Positions 8,984 to 17,569 of a stretch of 64,000 bases of DNA are shown piece after piece. Origin of the DNA: Flavobacterium sp. UBA6135 (GTDB taxonomy: Bacteria; Bacteroidota; Bacteroidia; Flavobacteriales; Flavobacteriaceae); the NCBI RefSeq assembly GCF_002428305.1, contig NZ_DIVJ01000050.1:62001-126000 (forward strand), in the 5' to 3' direction. Positions within the stretch are counted from its first letter, which is position 1. Every line of letters begins with the position of its first letter. The translations under genes were made by a program, and so were the position numbers. The notes beneath the pieces are model-generated. The model was not told the origin of the DNA and made no database searches. It saw only the letters and a program-made list of their open reading frames with translations.

Positions 8984-9760
8984 ATGGCAACTTATAATAA
9001 AAGAGGGTTCAAAGCACCAAAACCAAAAGATATTGAAGATATTGAAGAAAACGTTGATGTTGATGTGAAAAACAGTACAACTGCCGAAGTTTTCAGTACG
9101 TTAGATGAAAACGCTTCAAAAGCAGAAGAGTGGGTAGCAAAAAACCAAAAAATCATATTTGGAGTTGTTGGAGTTATTGCTTTTTTAACGGTAGCTTATT
9201 TGTTGTACGGTAAGTTTGTAACTGAACCTAAAGAAATTGAAGCAGCAGAAGAAATGTTTGTGGCTCAACAAAATTTTCAACAAGCGGTTGATGCTACTAC
9301 AGGTCAAGATAGTTTGTTTACACTAGCATTAAACGGTGCTGATGGAAAATATGGTTTTATAAAAATTGCAGAGGAATTCTCCGGTACAGATGCCGGAAAT
9401 TTAGCTAATTACTATGCCGGAATTGCTTATTTAAACATTGGGAAAAACACAGAAGCAATTGCTTATTTAGATAAATTCAGTTCTAAAGATATTGTTTTAA
9501 GTGCTTTGGCAAAAGGAGCTATTGGAGATGCATTTGCTCAGAGAAATCAGTTAAAAGATGCTTTAGAATATTATGAAAAAGCAGCTCGTATGAATTCTAA
9601 TGAGTTAACCACGCCACGTTTTTTATACAAAGCAGGACAAACAGCTTTGACTTTAGGTCAAAAACAAGAGGCTTTAAACTATTTCACTGAAATAAAAGAA
9701 AGTTATGAAGCTGCCCCGGAAGCTAGAAATATAGATGGTCTTATTGGTCTTTCAAAATAA
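8984..9760 (+). CDS. Membrane-anchored tetratricopeptide repeat protein (YfgM-like)
   Basis: This 258-residue protein has an acidic cytoplasmic N-terminus (about 55 residues), one membrane segment (about 58-77) and an extracytoplasmic region of TPR-type helices. The clearest repeat is FAQRNQLKDALEYYEKAARM. This is the layout of YfgM-type proteins, which in E. coli attach to the SecYEG translocon and assist periplasmic chaperones; applying that role here is inference. ribH begins 4 bases after its stop codon, so the two are almost certainly co-transcribed. Confidence 0.88.
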   Translation: MATYNKRGFKAPKPKDIEDIEENVDVDVKNSTTAEVFSTLDENASKAEEWVAKNQKIIFGVVGVIAFLTVAYLLYGKFVTEPKEIEAAEEMFVAQQNFQQAVDATTGQDSLFTLALNGADGKYGFIKIAEEFSGTDAGNLANYYAGIAYLNIGKNTEAIAYLDKFSSKDIVLSALAKGAIGDAFAQRNQLKDALEYYEKAARMNSNELTTPRFLYKAGQTALTLGQKQEALNYFTEIKESYEAAPEARNIDGLIGLSK

Positions 9761-9763
9761 AGA

Positions 9764-10243
9764 ATGGCAACAGAAAATAAAAACTTATCTCAATACGATA
9801 AAAACACGCTCCCAAACGTTAGTCAGCTTTCGTTTGGGATTGTTGTTTCTGAATGGAATGATTCCATTACAGAAGGACTTTTTAAAGGAGCTTTTGACAC
9901 ATTAACTGATTGTAATGTTAAGCCTGAAAATATTATCAGGTGGAATGTTCCCGGAAGTTTTGAACTTATTTACGGTTGCAAAAAAATGATGGAAGCCTAT
10001 CCAAATTTGGCCGGAATTATTGCCATTGGAAGTGTGATAAAAGGAGAAACCCAACATTTTGATTTTGTTTGTGAAGGTGTGACACACGGCATAAAAGATT
10101 TGAATTTAGTCGGTAAAATGCCGGTGATATTTTGTGTGCTAACAGATAATAACCTTCAGCAATCCATTGATAGAAGTGGAGGAAAGCACGGGAATAAAGG
10201 TGTTGAAGCAGCTGTTGCAGCAATTAAAATGACAGTTTTTTAA
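9764..10243 (+). CDS. ribH: 6,7-dimethyl-8-ribityllumazine synthase
   Basis: Penultimate enzyme of riboflavin synthesis, condensing 5-amino-6-ribitylaminouracil with dihydroxybutanone phosphate. The 159-residue protein has the family landmarks: VPGSFEL (about residues 62-68), the phosphate-binding GSVIKGETQHFD with catalytic His98, and the C-terminal NKGVEAAVAA. No other rib gene is adjacent. An intrinsic terminator follows 31 bases after the stop. Translation is probably coupled to the TPR gene upstream. Confidence 0.97.
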   Translation: MATENKNLSQYDKNTLPNVSQLSFGIVVSEWNDSITEGLFKGAFDTLTDCNVKPENIIRWNVPGSFELIYGCKKMMEAYPNLAGIIAIGSVIKGETQHFDFVCEGVTHGIKDLNLVGKMPVIFCVLTDNNLQQSIDRSGGKHGNKGVEAAVAAIKMTVF

Positions 10244-10273
10244 ATAAAAAATAGTGTTCTGAATAAGAAAGTT

Positions 10274-10303
10274 AGCCAAATCCATTTGATTTGGCTTTTT
10301 TTA
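10274..10303 (+). terminator. Intrinsic terminator after ribH
   Basis: A 9-bp perfect stem (AGCCAAATC / GATTTGGCT) with a 5-base loop is followed directly by a run of T. Confidence 0.85.
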
Positions 10304-10370
10304 TGGTTAAAAAGAACCAGATGTTAACAATTTTTAACCTAACAATATGGGCATTGTTTTTGATTTTGAG

Positions 10371-10378
10371 TACCTTTG
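10371..10378 (+). promoter_or_regulatory. Putative -7 element for the small protein-mutL-rhomboid genes
   Basis: TACCTTTG matches TAnnTTTG. Its last three bases form an in-frame TTG that could be mistaken for a start codon. The ATG at 10394 is 15 bases downstream and is preferred. Confidence 0.5.
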
Positions 10379-10393
10379 AAAACAGTTATAATT

Positions 10394-10681
10394 ATGGGAG
10401 CATTTAGTAAAAGAACAAACAAAAAATTCAGTTATCAACCTCGTTATTATCAAAGTGATAGTGAGGGGAGTCCTTTTCGTATTGAACCAAAGTTCGATAA
10501 ATTCCGAAAAACAGTTGGCGATCAAGGGGGTTTGAAATCAAAGTTTATTTCGGCTTATGATGATTTTAAAACAAATTCGGATTCAAAAACAAATAAAACT
10601 ATATTGATAATTATAACCATTTTATTACTCTTATTTTTATTCATAATCGATTTCGATTTATCCCTATTTATTAGTAAATAA
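10394..10681 (+). CDS. Small protein with C-terminal membrane segment
   Basis: This 95-residue protein is of unknown function. It has a basic and polar N-terminal region rich in Lys, Tyr and Ser (KRTNKKFSYQPRYYQ) and ends in a strongly hydrophobic segment (about residues 70-88), so it is probably tail-anchored in the inner membrane. The ATG at 10394 is chosen over an in-frame TTG at 10376 because that TTG belongs to the -7 promoter box. Its stop overlaps the mutL start by one base (TAATG), so it is translationally coupled to mutL. No domain was recognised. Confidence 0.75.
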   Translation: MGAFSKRTNKKFSYQPRYYQSDSEGSPFRIEPKFDKFRKTVGDQGGLKSKFISAYDDFKTNSDSKTNKTILIIITILLLLFLFIIDFDLSLFISK

Positions 10682-12537
10682 TGTCAAGTGTCATTCAATT
10701 ACTTCCGGATCATGTAGCCAATCAAATTGCAGCCGGAGAGGTGGTGCAACGCCCTGCTTCAGTGGTAAAAGAATTACTTGAAAATGCCGTTGATGCAAAA
10801 GCAACGCAAATAAAGTTGGTCGTTAAAGATGCCGGAAAATCATTAATTCAAGTCATTGATAATGGCGTTGGAATGGGTGTGACTGATGCCCGGCTTTGTT
10901 TTGAAAGACATGCTACCTCCAAAATTCGTCATGCCGAAGATTTATTTGCCATTCATACAAAAGGCTTTAGGGGCGAGGCTCTAGCTTCAATAGCTGCGAT
11001 TGCTCATGTGGAACTTAAAACCAAACAAGAAGGTGAAGAATTAGGGACTCATATCATAATTGAAGGAACCAAAGTAAACTCGCAAGATCCTGCGGTTGTG
11101 CCTAAAGGGACTTCTTTTTCAGTAAAAAATTTATTTTATAATATTCCTGCCCGACGCAATTTTTTAAAATCAGAAACGGTAGAATTCAGACATATAGTTG
11201 ATGAATTTCAACGTGTGGTGTTGGCTCATCCTGCTATCCAATTTTCTTTGATTCACAACGGGAGTGAATTATATAATTTGACTTCATCCAATTTAAGACA
11301 GCGAATTGTTGGAGTTTTTTCAGGTAAAACAAATGAAAAATTAGTTCCGTTAAGCGAAGAAACGGAGTTGGTCACGGTTCAAGGTTTTGTGTCTAAACCT
11401 GAATATGCTAAAAAAAGTAGAGGAGAACAATTCTTTTTTGTAAATGATAGGTTTATCAAAAGTGGTTATTTGCATCATGCTGTTATGGCCGCTTATGAAG
11501 GTTTGCTCAAAGATGGATTGCAACCTTCCTATTTTATTTATTTAACTGTACCGCCAAATAGTATTGATATAAATATTCATCCAACAAAAACAGAAATCAA
11601 GTTTGATGATGAACATGCTTTATACGCCATTTTGCGTTCCACAGTTAAACATAGTTTGGGTATGTTTAATGTGGCTCCGGTTTTAGATTTTGAACGAGAT
11701 CCAAACCTTGATACACCTTATCAGATCCAAAATAAAGAAGTCAATTATCCAACAATACAAGTAGATTCCAATTATAACCCTTTTTCTGAGGATAGTAAAC
11801 CTAAAAATTTTGGACGTTCAAGTTACAGAGAACATCAAGCCGATACTGCTTCTTGGGAAAGCTTGTATGTCAATTTAAAAACAGATAGTCAAGAAATTGC
11901 TTCACATAGTTTTGAAACAGATATTGTGAGCGGTTCTCTTTTTATAGAAAATGAAAATGAAATTGAAGAAACGTCAACAAGAACGTATCAAATTCAAAAA
12001 AAATATATTGTTACTCCAATCAAATCAGGATTGATTGTTATTGATCAAAAAAGAGCCCATCAACGGATTTTGTACGAGCAATTTTTAAAAAATATGACGG
12101 TGGCCAATGCTTCCAGTCAAAAATTATTATTTCCTGTTTCGCTACAATTTTCTCAAAACGAAATTAATTTAATTCATGAGTTAAAAGGTGCGTTAGAAAA
12201 TATGGGGTTCATTTTTGATTCCATTTCTAAAGATGTTATTTTGATTTCAGGTATTCCAATAAATAGCAATGAAAGTCAAGTTACTGCAATTATTGAAGCA
12301 GTTATTAACGATTTGAACAATGGCACTTCAGATCATAATTTCAGTCAAAATGATACTATCGCGAAATCTTTGGCTCGAAGCATGGCTGTGAAAAACGGCT
12401 CATTTTTAGCACAAAAAGAACAAGAAAATATAGTAAATGGTTTGTTTGCTTGCAAAGAACCGGCTACTTCTCCATTTAATAAACCTACTTTTATCACGTT
12501 ATCAGTTGATGATATCGAAAAACGATTTATGTTATGA
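10681..12537 (+). CDS. mutL: DNA mismatch repair protein MutL
   Basis: This 618-residue protein has an N-terminal GHKL ATPase with the landmarks IAAGEVVQRPASVVKELLENA, DNGVGM and TKGFRGEAL, then the S5-like domain with VNDRFIK and IHPTKTEIKF. A variable linker (about residues 340-430) and a MutL C-terminal domain follow. The C-terminal nuclease motifs are degenerate. The DQHAxxE position reads DQKRAHQ from Asp455, the conserved ACR-type cysteine is an arginine (LARSMAV), and the CPHGRP motif is replaced by CKEPATSPFNKP. The protein therefore looks like a MutL without nicking activity. It overlaps both neighbours, the small membrane protein and the first rhomboid gene. Confidence 0.97.
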   Translation: MSSVIQLLPDHVANQIAAGEVVQRPASVVKELLENAVDAKATQIKLVVKDAGKSLIQVIDNGVGMGVTDARLCFERHATSKIRHAEDLFAIHTKGFRGEALASIAAIAHVELKTKQEGEELGTHIIIEGTKVNSQDPAVVPKGTSFSVKNLFYNIPARRNFLKSETVEFRHIVDEFQRVVLAHPAIQFSLIHNGSELYNLTSSNLRQRIVGVFSGKTNEKLVPLSEETELVTVQGFVSKPEYAKKSRGEQFFFVNDRFIKSGYLHHAVMAAYEGLLKDGLQPSYFIYLTVPPNSIDINIHPTKTEIKFDDEHALYAILRSTVKHSLGMFNVAPVLDFERDPNLDTPYQIQNKEVNYPTIQVDSNYNPFSEDSKPKNFGRSSYREHQADTASWESLYVNLKTDSQEIASHSFETDIVSGSLFIENENEIEETSTRTYQIQKKYIVTPIKSGLIVIDQKRAHQRILYEQFLKNMTVANASSQKLLFPVSLQFSQNEINLIHELKGALENMGFIFDSISKDVILISGIPINSNESQVTAIIEAVINDLNNGTSDHNFSQNDTIAKSLARSMAVKNGSFLAQKEQENIVNGLFACKEPATSPFNKPTFITLSVDDIEKRFML

Positions 12538-13289
12538 TGCGAATGACCGAAACCGTAAAGCAATTATTGATTATAAACATCTTATTTTATATTGGTTCAG
12601 CGATGACTGCACCCATGTCGTATGAGTTGTTTTCGTTGTATTTTCCTTTGAATGATAAGTTTGAATGGTGGCAGCCCATCACTCATATGTTTATGCACGC
12701 ACAAATGCCAAATTTAATGCATATTTTCTTCAATATGTTTGGTTTAGTTATGTTTGGTTCAGCTTTGGAACATTTTTGGGGTTGGAAAAAGTTTTTGTTT
12801 TTCTATATTTCTTGTGGAATTGGAGCGGCACTCGTTCATAGTGGAATGAATTACTATGAATTCCATAAAGGCGTTGTTTATTTAGAATCCATAGGATATA
12901 GTGATCAATTGAAATTCATTTTAGAAACGGGTAGTATAAATTTCAAAAGTGCATCTGAAGATGTAGACATGGAAATTCTAAAAGGAATGTTCCAAGCCTA
13001 TCACATTCCGGCTGTTGGAGCTTCCGGAGCTTTATATGGAATTTTAGTAGCTTTTGCGTTTATGTTTCCAAATGCCGAATTAATGTTGTTGTTTATTCCG
13101 GTTCCAATTAAAGCAAAATATTTTGTTCCCGGTTTAGTGGCTATCGATTTATATATGGGAATCACGGGTTCATCGCTGTTTGGTGGCGGTGGTATTGCTC
13201 ACTTTGCTCACGTTGGTGGTGCACTTTTCGGATTTTTGATGATGTGGTATTGGAAGAAATCGCAGTTCGACAAGAATCGTTGGGATTAA
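12534..13289 (+). CDS. Rhomboid family intramembrane serine protease (first of two)
   Basis: This 251-residue polytopic protein has the rhomboid catalytic dyad: the serine in GASGALYG and the histidine in AHVGGALFGF, with the upstream HMFMHA and HIFFNMFGL blocks typical of the family. Rhomboids cut membrane-anchored substrates within or near the bilayer; the substrate here is unknown. A loop of about 40 residues is inserted between the second and third membrane segments. The ATG overlaps the mutL stop by 4 bases; nearby in-frame ATGs at 12537 and 12543 are possible alternatives. Confidence 0.93.
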   Translation: MMRMTETVKQLLIINILFYIGSAMTAPMSYELFSLYFPLNDKFEWWQPITHMFMHAQMPNLMHIFFNMFGLVMFGSALEHFWGWKKFLFFYISCGIGAALVHSGMNYYEFHKGVVYLESIGYSDQLKFILETGSINFKSASEDVDMEILKGMFQAYHIPAVGASGALYGILVAFAFMFPNAELMLLFIPVPIKAKYFVPGLVAIDLYMGITGSSLFGGGGIAHFAHVGGALFGFLMMWYWKKSQFDKNRWD

Positions 13290-13296
13290 ATTGGAG

Positions 13297-13352
13297 TGGT
13301 AAAAGGTAATGGATAATTGGTGATAGGTAATAAGTAATTGGTAAAAAGTAAG
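13297..13352. repeat. Degenerate heptamer array (8 x 7 bp) before the second rhomboid gene
   Basis: Eight consecutive 7-bp units run through the rhomboid-rhomboid intergenic gap: TGGTAAA, AGGTAAT, GGATAAT, TGGTGAT, AGGTAAT, AAGTAAT, TGGTAAA, AAGTAAG. The array ends 5 bases before the ATG at 13358. Confidence 0.8.
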
Positions 13353-13357
13353 TTTTT

Positions 13358-14230
13358 ATGAATATTTTTAACGAAATCAAACAGCAATATACTATGGGTG
13401 GCGTAACTGAAAAGTTAATCTACTGGAATGTTGCCTTGTTTGTTATTCCCTATGTTGTTTTAGGTGTTTTATCTTTATTTGGAATCGATTTTTCTTTTTC
13501 CAATTATATCAGTTTGTCTTCAAATCCTGCAGATTTGTTATGGAAACCTTGGTCAATTCTTTCTTATGCTTTTTTCCACATTGGATTTTTACATATTATC
13601 TTCAATCTTATTATTTTACATTTTGTTGGCAGATTTTTTTTGACATTTTTTATTCAAAAACAACTGTTGAGTTTGTACCTATTGGGTGGTATTTTTGCCG
13701 GTTTTATCTATATTTTAAGTTACTTATTATTTCCGGCATTAATTAATAAGAATGCTGAACTTGTTGGAGCTTCAGGAGCTGTAATGACAATTATGTTTGG
13801 TGTTGCAACTTATGCACCTCACATGCAAGTTAGATTGCCATTGATTGGAAATATAAAACTTTGGCACATCGCCATGTTCTATTTAATTATTGATTTAATA
13901 AGTTTATCTACAGCAAATACCGGAGGGCATATTGCTCATTTAGGAGGTGCATTGTTTGGATTTTTATTCAGTAGTCAGTTGAAAAAAGGAAATGATATCA
14001 CAAAATGGTTTTCAGGATTTTTAGATTATTGCATCAATTTATTTTCAGCAAAAAAAACAACACCGTTCAGAAAAGTCCATAAAAATGAGTCGTATTCAAA
14101 GCCAAAACCGGTTGTTAAAGATAAATCGCAACAACAAATCGATGAGATTTTAGATAAAATCAGCAAATCAGGATATGAAAGTTTAACTAAAGAAGAAAAA
14201 GAATTTTTATTTAAATCCGGAAAAGAGTAA
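13358..14230 (+). CDS. Rhomboid family intramembrane serine protease (second of two)
   Basis: This 290-residue protein has six or more membrane segments, the catalytic serine motif GASGAVM and the histidine in AHLGGALFGF. It differs from the preceding rhomboid by a cytoplasmic C-terminal tail of about 75 residues. The tail is rich in Lys and contains QQQIDEILDKISKSGYESLT, a motif often seen at the end of Bacteroidota rhomboids (DUF6576-like, assigned from memory). The start is preceded by the heptamer array. The next gene begins 10 bases downstream. Confidence 0.93.
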   Translation: MNIFNEIKQQYTMGGVTEKLIYWNVALFVIPYVVLGVLSLFGIDFSFSNYISLSSNPADLLWKPWSILSYAFFHIGFLHIIFNLIILHFVGRFFLTFFIQKQLLSLYLLGGIFAGFIYILSYLLFPALINKNAELVGASGAVMTIMFGVATYAPHMQVRLPLIGNIKLWHIAMFYLIIDLISLSTANTGGHIAHLGGALFGFLFSSQLKKGNDITKWFSGFLDYCINLFSAKKTTPFRKVHKNESYSKPKPVVKDKSQQQIDEILDKISKSGYESLTKEEKEFLFKSGKE

Positions 14231-14240
14231 GTTGGCATAC

Positions 14241-15302
14241 ATGAAAAAATTAAGTTGGTTCAACAAGTTTATTTTTATATGCAATTTTTTTGTGTTGCTT
14301 GTGACTTTTGTGGCTTATTTTTTGCCGTTTCTTGCTCCAAGATTATTTCCTATTTTATCTGTTTTAAGCCTTTTTTTACCGTTGATATTAATCATTAACC
14401 TACTGTTTTTTATCTATTGGTTGTTGCAATTCAAAAGGCAGATGTTGCTCTCAGGGATTGTTTTGCTTTTGGGAATTACATTCATCAACAAGTTTTATAA
14501 ACTTTATGGGAATGAATCCGAAAGCCATAAAAACGATCTTGTGATTATGAGTTATAATGTACGTTTATTTAATTTGTATGATTGGATTAAAAACGAAGAT
14601 GTAAGTGCCAACATTTCTGAATTTATAAAGGAAAACAATCCCGATGTTTTGTGTATTCAAGAATTTTCGAACACAAACACAATTGATTTTTCTAAATATC
14701 CTTACCAACATGTTTTTATTGAAGGCAAAAACACCAAACTTGGACAAGCCATTTTTTCTAAATTTCCGATAGTTGATAGAGGTGTTTTGAATTTTCCGAA
14801 TTCTACCAACAATGCTGTTTTTGTTGATTTAAAAAAAGACACCACAGTTTTTAGAGTTTACAGTATTCATCTTCAATCGATAAAAATTACTCCTGATGTT
14901 CACGAGATTGACGAAAATATTCAGGAAGGTGTCACTAAAACTAGATCAAAAAGAATTTTTTCCAGAACATCTGCTGCTTTCAGAGAACAACAAAATCAAG
15001 CTGAAATTGTAAAAAAACACAAAATGGGATGTAGTTATCCGGTTATAATTTGTGGTGACATGAACAATAGTGCTTTTTCTTTTGTTTACAGAAGTGTTAA
15101 AGGTGATTTGAATGATACCTTTGAAGAAGCGGGAAGTGGTTTTGGGAAAACCTATAGTTTTAAATATTACCCTGCTCGAATAGATTATATTTTTACAGAC
15201 AAACAATTTGAAGTGAAAAGTCACAAAAGTTTTTCTGATTTCAAAAATTCAGATCACTTTCCTATTGTTTCTAGGGTTTCGATTTTGCCAAAGGGGAATT
15301 AA
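14241..15302 (+). CDS. Membrane-anchored endonuclease/exonuclease/phosphatase family protein
   Basis: This 353-residue protein starts with three hydrophobic segments (within about residues 5-85) followed by an EEP (DNase I-like) domain. Visible active-site blocks are MSYNVRLFN, the metal-binding Glu in CIQEF, CGDMNNS and the final NSDHFPI. The family cleaves phosphodiesters of nucleic acids, phospholipids or inositol phosphates, and the substrate cannot be read from the sequence. The ATG at 14241 is chosen over an in-frame TTG at 14232. The 3' end overlaps the convergent WbqC gene by 4 bases, leaving no room for a terminator between them. Confidence 0.9.
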   Translation: MKKLSWFNKFIFICNFFVLLVTFVAYFLPFLAPRLFPILSVLSLFLPLILIINLLFFIYWLLQFKRQMLLSGIVLLLGITFINKFYKLYGNESESHKNDLVIMSYNVRLFNLYDWIKNEDVSANISEFIKENNPDVLCIQEFSNTNTIDFSKYPYQHVFIEGKNTKLGQAIFSKFPIVDRGVLNFPNSTNNAVFVDLKKDTTVFRVYSIHLQSIKITPDVHEIDENIQEGVTKTRSKRIFSRTSAAFREQQNQAEIVKKHKMGCSYPVIICGDMNNSAFSFVYRSVKGDLNDTFEEAGSGFGKTYSFKYYPARIDYIFTDKQFEVKSHKSFSDFKNSDHFPIVSRVSILPKGN

Positions 15303-15910
15303 ATCTCTTGTCTTTTCAAATAATCTACAGCATATCTTCCTTCATTGAAAAGTAAATCAAGAATACTTAAGTTATTCAAAAATCCATTTTTTTCTTGAAA
15401 AACTTGCGTATAAGGTTCAAATGTAGCTCCGTCTTTTTTGCCGTTGGCAAGACTTCTAAAATCCGAAATATCGTTTACTTCATGAAAGTATTCCATTGTT
15501 TTTTCAAATGGTATAGCAACGCCCAAACAATTGCAAACTACAGCTATTGATTCCAAATTTAAATCCATTAAGAACGTATGTTTCTTGTTGAAAATGGTTT
15601 GAAGATCATCTTCAAAATATTCAAAAAAGGGTGAGGCTCGATAAGCCGCTTCTAACGATTTTAAATGTTGCTTTTGCCAATTGAAAGCGGTTTCCAAACG
15701 CACATCTTTTGTTTTTTGATGTGGAATAGTTGCATGTTTAATTGGGATATTCAAAAGTTGAACTCCGTTCGGACTGTGGATGTACATCCTATTTCTATTG
15801 GTTTGTTTTTGAAAATTATCTTCCATTTCAAAAACAACACTATCAGCTTGTAACATTGCCACAAAATGACTTATTGACGGAAAATAGGTTGGATGAAGTA
15901 AACTAATCAT
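15299..15910 (-). CDS. WbqC family protein
   Basis: This 203-residue protein matches the WbqC-like family: N-terminal LLHPTYFPSISHFVAML, then NRMYIHSPNGVQLLNIPIKH, and a C-terminal LNNLSILDLLFNEG. Members occur in polysaccharide clusters and as stand-alone genes in Bacteroidota, and the reaction is not firmly established. It starts 8 bases after the lepB stop on the same strand, so it is probably the last gene of the par-lepB group. Confidence 0.88.
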   Translation of the reverse strand: MISLLHPTYFPSISHFVAMLQADSVVFEMEDNFQKQTNRNRMYIHSPNGVQLLNIPIKHATIPHQKTKDVRLETAFNWQKQHLKSLEAAYRASPFFEYFEDDLQTIFNKKHTFLMDLNLESIAVVCNCLGVAIPFEKTMEYFHEVNDISDFRSLANGKKDGATFEPYTQVFQEKNGFLNNLSILDLLFNEGRYAVDYLKRQEI

Positions 15911-15918
15911 AGTAATAA

Positions 15919-17472
15919 TTAAGCAGCTTCTTTTTTCTTTTTTCTCTTGCGATAAAAATCAAAACCAAACCATGCGGCCATAATCAATAAGAAATAGCTA
16001 AAGTAAGATACCGGTTCTCCATCACCACCAACAGTAGTAAACATTCTTTCCCATCTGATTTTATCAAATAATTTACCCCAAGGCGTGTTTTGATCTAAAC
16101 TCATCCAAATGAATACGGGCTTACCAACAATGTGATCAGCTGGCACATAACCCCAAAAACGGCTGTCTTCTGAATTGTGACGGTTATCTCCCATCATCCA
16201 ATAATAGTCTTGTTGAAAGGTGTATGAAGTGGCTATTTCTCCATTAATACGAATTTCATCACCATTTATCATCAAATCATTTTTTTCGTATTCTTTGATA
16301 ATCATCTCATAAAATGGAATAGTTTCTTTATTTAAAGCTACTGTTTTTCCGGCTTCAGGAATGTAAATGGGTCCAAAATTATCAACATTCCAATTTTTTG
16401 TATGTGGAAAAATTTGAGAGTAACCTTCTTTTTCTTCAATTTTTGTGACACTTTGAACTACGGGATTGTTTCGCAATCTGGCTGCATTTTCATCCGTTAA
16501 GGCTTTAAATTGAAAGCGAGTAGGAGAAATTTGTCCAAAAGCATCGGTTATTTTTAATTCTTTAATTATATAATCATAGCTAAAACCTGAACCATCTGTT
16601 ACTACTTCATAAGAATATTGCAACTTTTGACGATCATGAAGTGGCAATATTTTACCATTAACATATACATCTCCATTTTTTATTTGAAGACTATCTCCGG
16701 CAATTCCTACGCAACGTTTTACATAATTTGATTTTTTATCGATTGGTTTTCGGATGCCTTTGCTTACTCGATCACCGAAAAATTTAACGGTATCGGTTGG
16801 CCAGTTAAAAACAACAATTTCGTTTCGCTCTACTTTTTGTAAAGCCGGAAATCTGAAATAAGGCAATTGCGGAAAATTAAAATATGATTTTTTCTTAAGC
16901 AAAGGAATAGTATCATGAACCATCGGAAAAGCGATAGCTGTTGAGGGAGTTCTGGCTCCATAATGAAATTTACTAACAAACAAAAAGTCGCCAACAAGTA
17001 AAGATTTTTCTAATGATGAAGTCGGTATCGTATACGGTTGCATCACATAAGTGTGAACCGTTGTTGCGACAACAATCGCAAATAAAATAGAACTTATAAA
17101 ATCAGCAGTTGCATTTTTTGGATGTAATGAACGTTCTTTTATATGTTGGACATCTTGTGTGTAATTGATATAATAAATGTATAAACCTAAAGTAGCAACT
17201 CCTAAAATGGTATCAACAGTAGAATTTTTTCCAAAACTTCGCAAAGTTTCGACCCAAACTACCGGAAACATAATCAGGTTAATAATAGGTATAAATAATA
17301 AAAATGTATACCACCACGGACGGTTTATAATTTTCATTAAAATTATGGCATTATAAACCGGAACGGCAGCTTCCCATGATTTTCTACCGGCTTTTTCGTA
17401 TAATTTCCAAGTTCCTAAATAATGAATAATTTGTACAATCAGAAAAAGTATAAACCATTGATATAGCGTCAT
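15919..17472 (-). CDS. lepB: Signal peptidase I with extra N-terminal membrane domain
   Basis: Inner-membrane serine protease that removes signal peptides from exported proteins. At 517 residues it is far longer than the E. coli enzyme (324). About the first 110 residues form a separate three-helix membrane domain (DUF5684-like: WEAAVPVYNAIILMKI, WWYTFLLFIPIINLIMFP). The peptidase follows, with the Ser-containing IPTSSLEKSLLVGDFLFV block, the general-base Lys in YVKRCVGIAGD, and GDNRHNSEDSRFWG. A final membrane segment and a basic tail (RKRKKKKEAA) end the protein. It lies downstream of dapB, in the parAB neighbourhood. Confidence 0.95.
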   Translation of the reverse strand: MTLYQWFILFLIVQIIHYLGTWKLYEKAGRKSWEAAVPVYNAIILMKIINRPWWYTFLLFIPIINLIMFPVVWVETLRSFGKNSTVDTILGVATLGLYIYYINYTQDVQHIKERSLHPKNATADFISSILFAIVVATTVHTYVMQPYTIPTSSLEKSLLVGDFLFVSKFHYGARTPSTAIAFPMVHDTIPLLKKKSYFNFPQLPYFRFPALQKVERNEIVVFNWPTDTVKFFGDRVSKGIRKPIDKKSNYVKRCVGIAGDSLQIKNGDVYVNGKILPLHDRQKLQYSYEVVTDGSGFSYDYIIKELKITDAFGQISPTRFQFKALTDENAARLRNNPVVQSVTKIEEKEGYSQIFPHTKNWNVDNFGPIYIPEAGKTVALNKETIPFYEMIIKEYEKNDLMINGDEIRINGEIATSYTFQQDYYWMMGDNRHNSEDSRFWGYVPADHIVGKPVFIWMSLDQNTPWGKLFDKIRWERMFTTVGGDGEPVSYFSYFLLIMAAWFGFDFYRKRKKKKEAA

Positions 17473-17569
17473 TTTAGTCTTTTTTTAAGTGATTCGAACA
17501 TCCAAATTGATTTCGAAGAATAATTGTATTAGTCTGTAAATTTATTTAAATGTTTCTAATTTTTACTAT

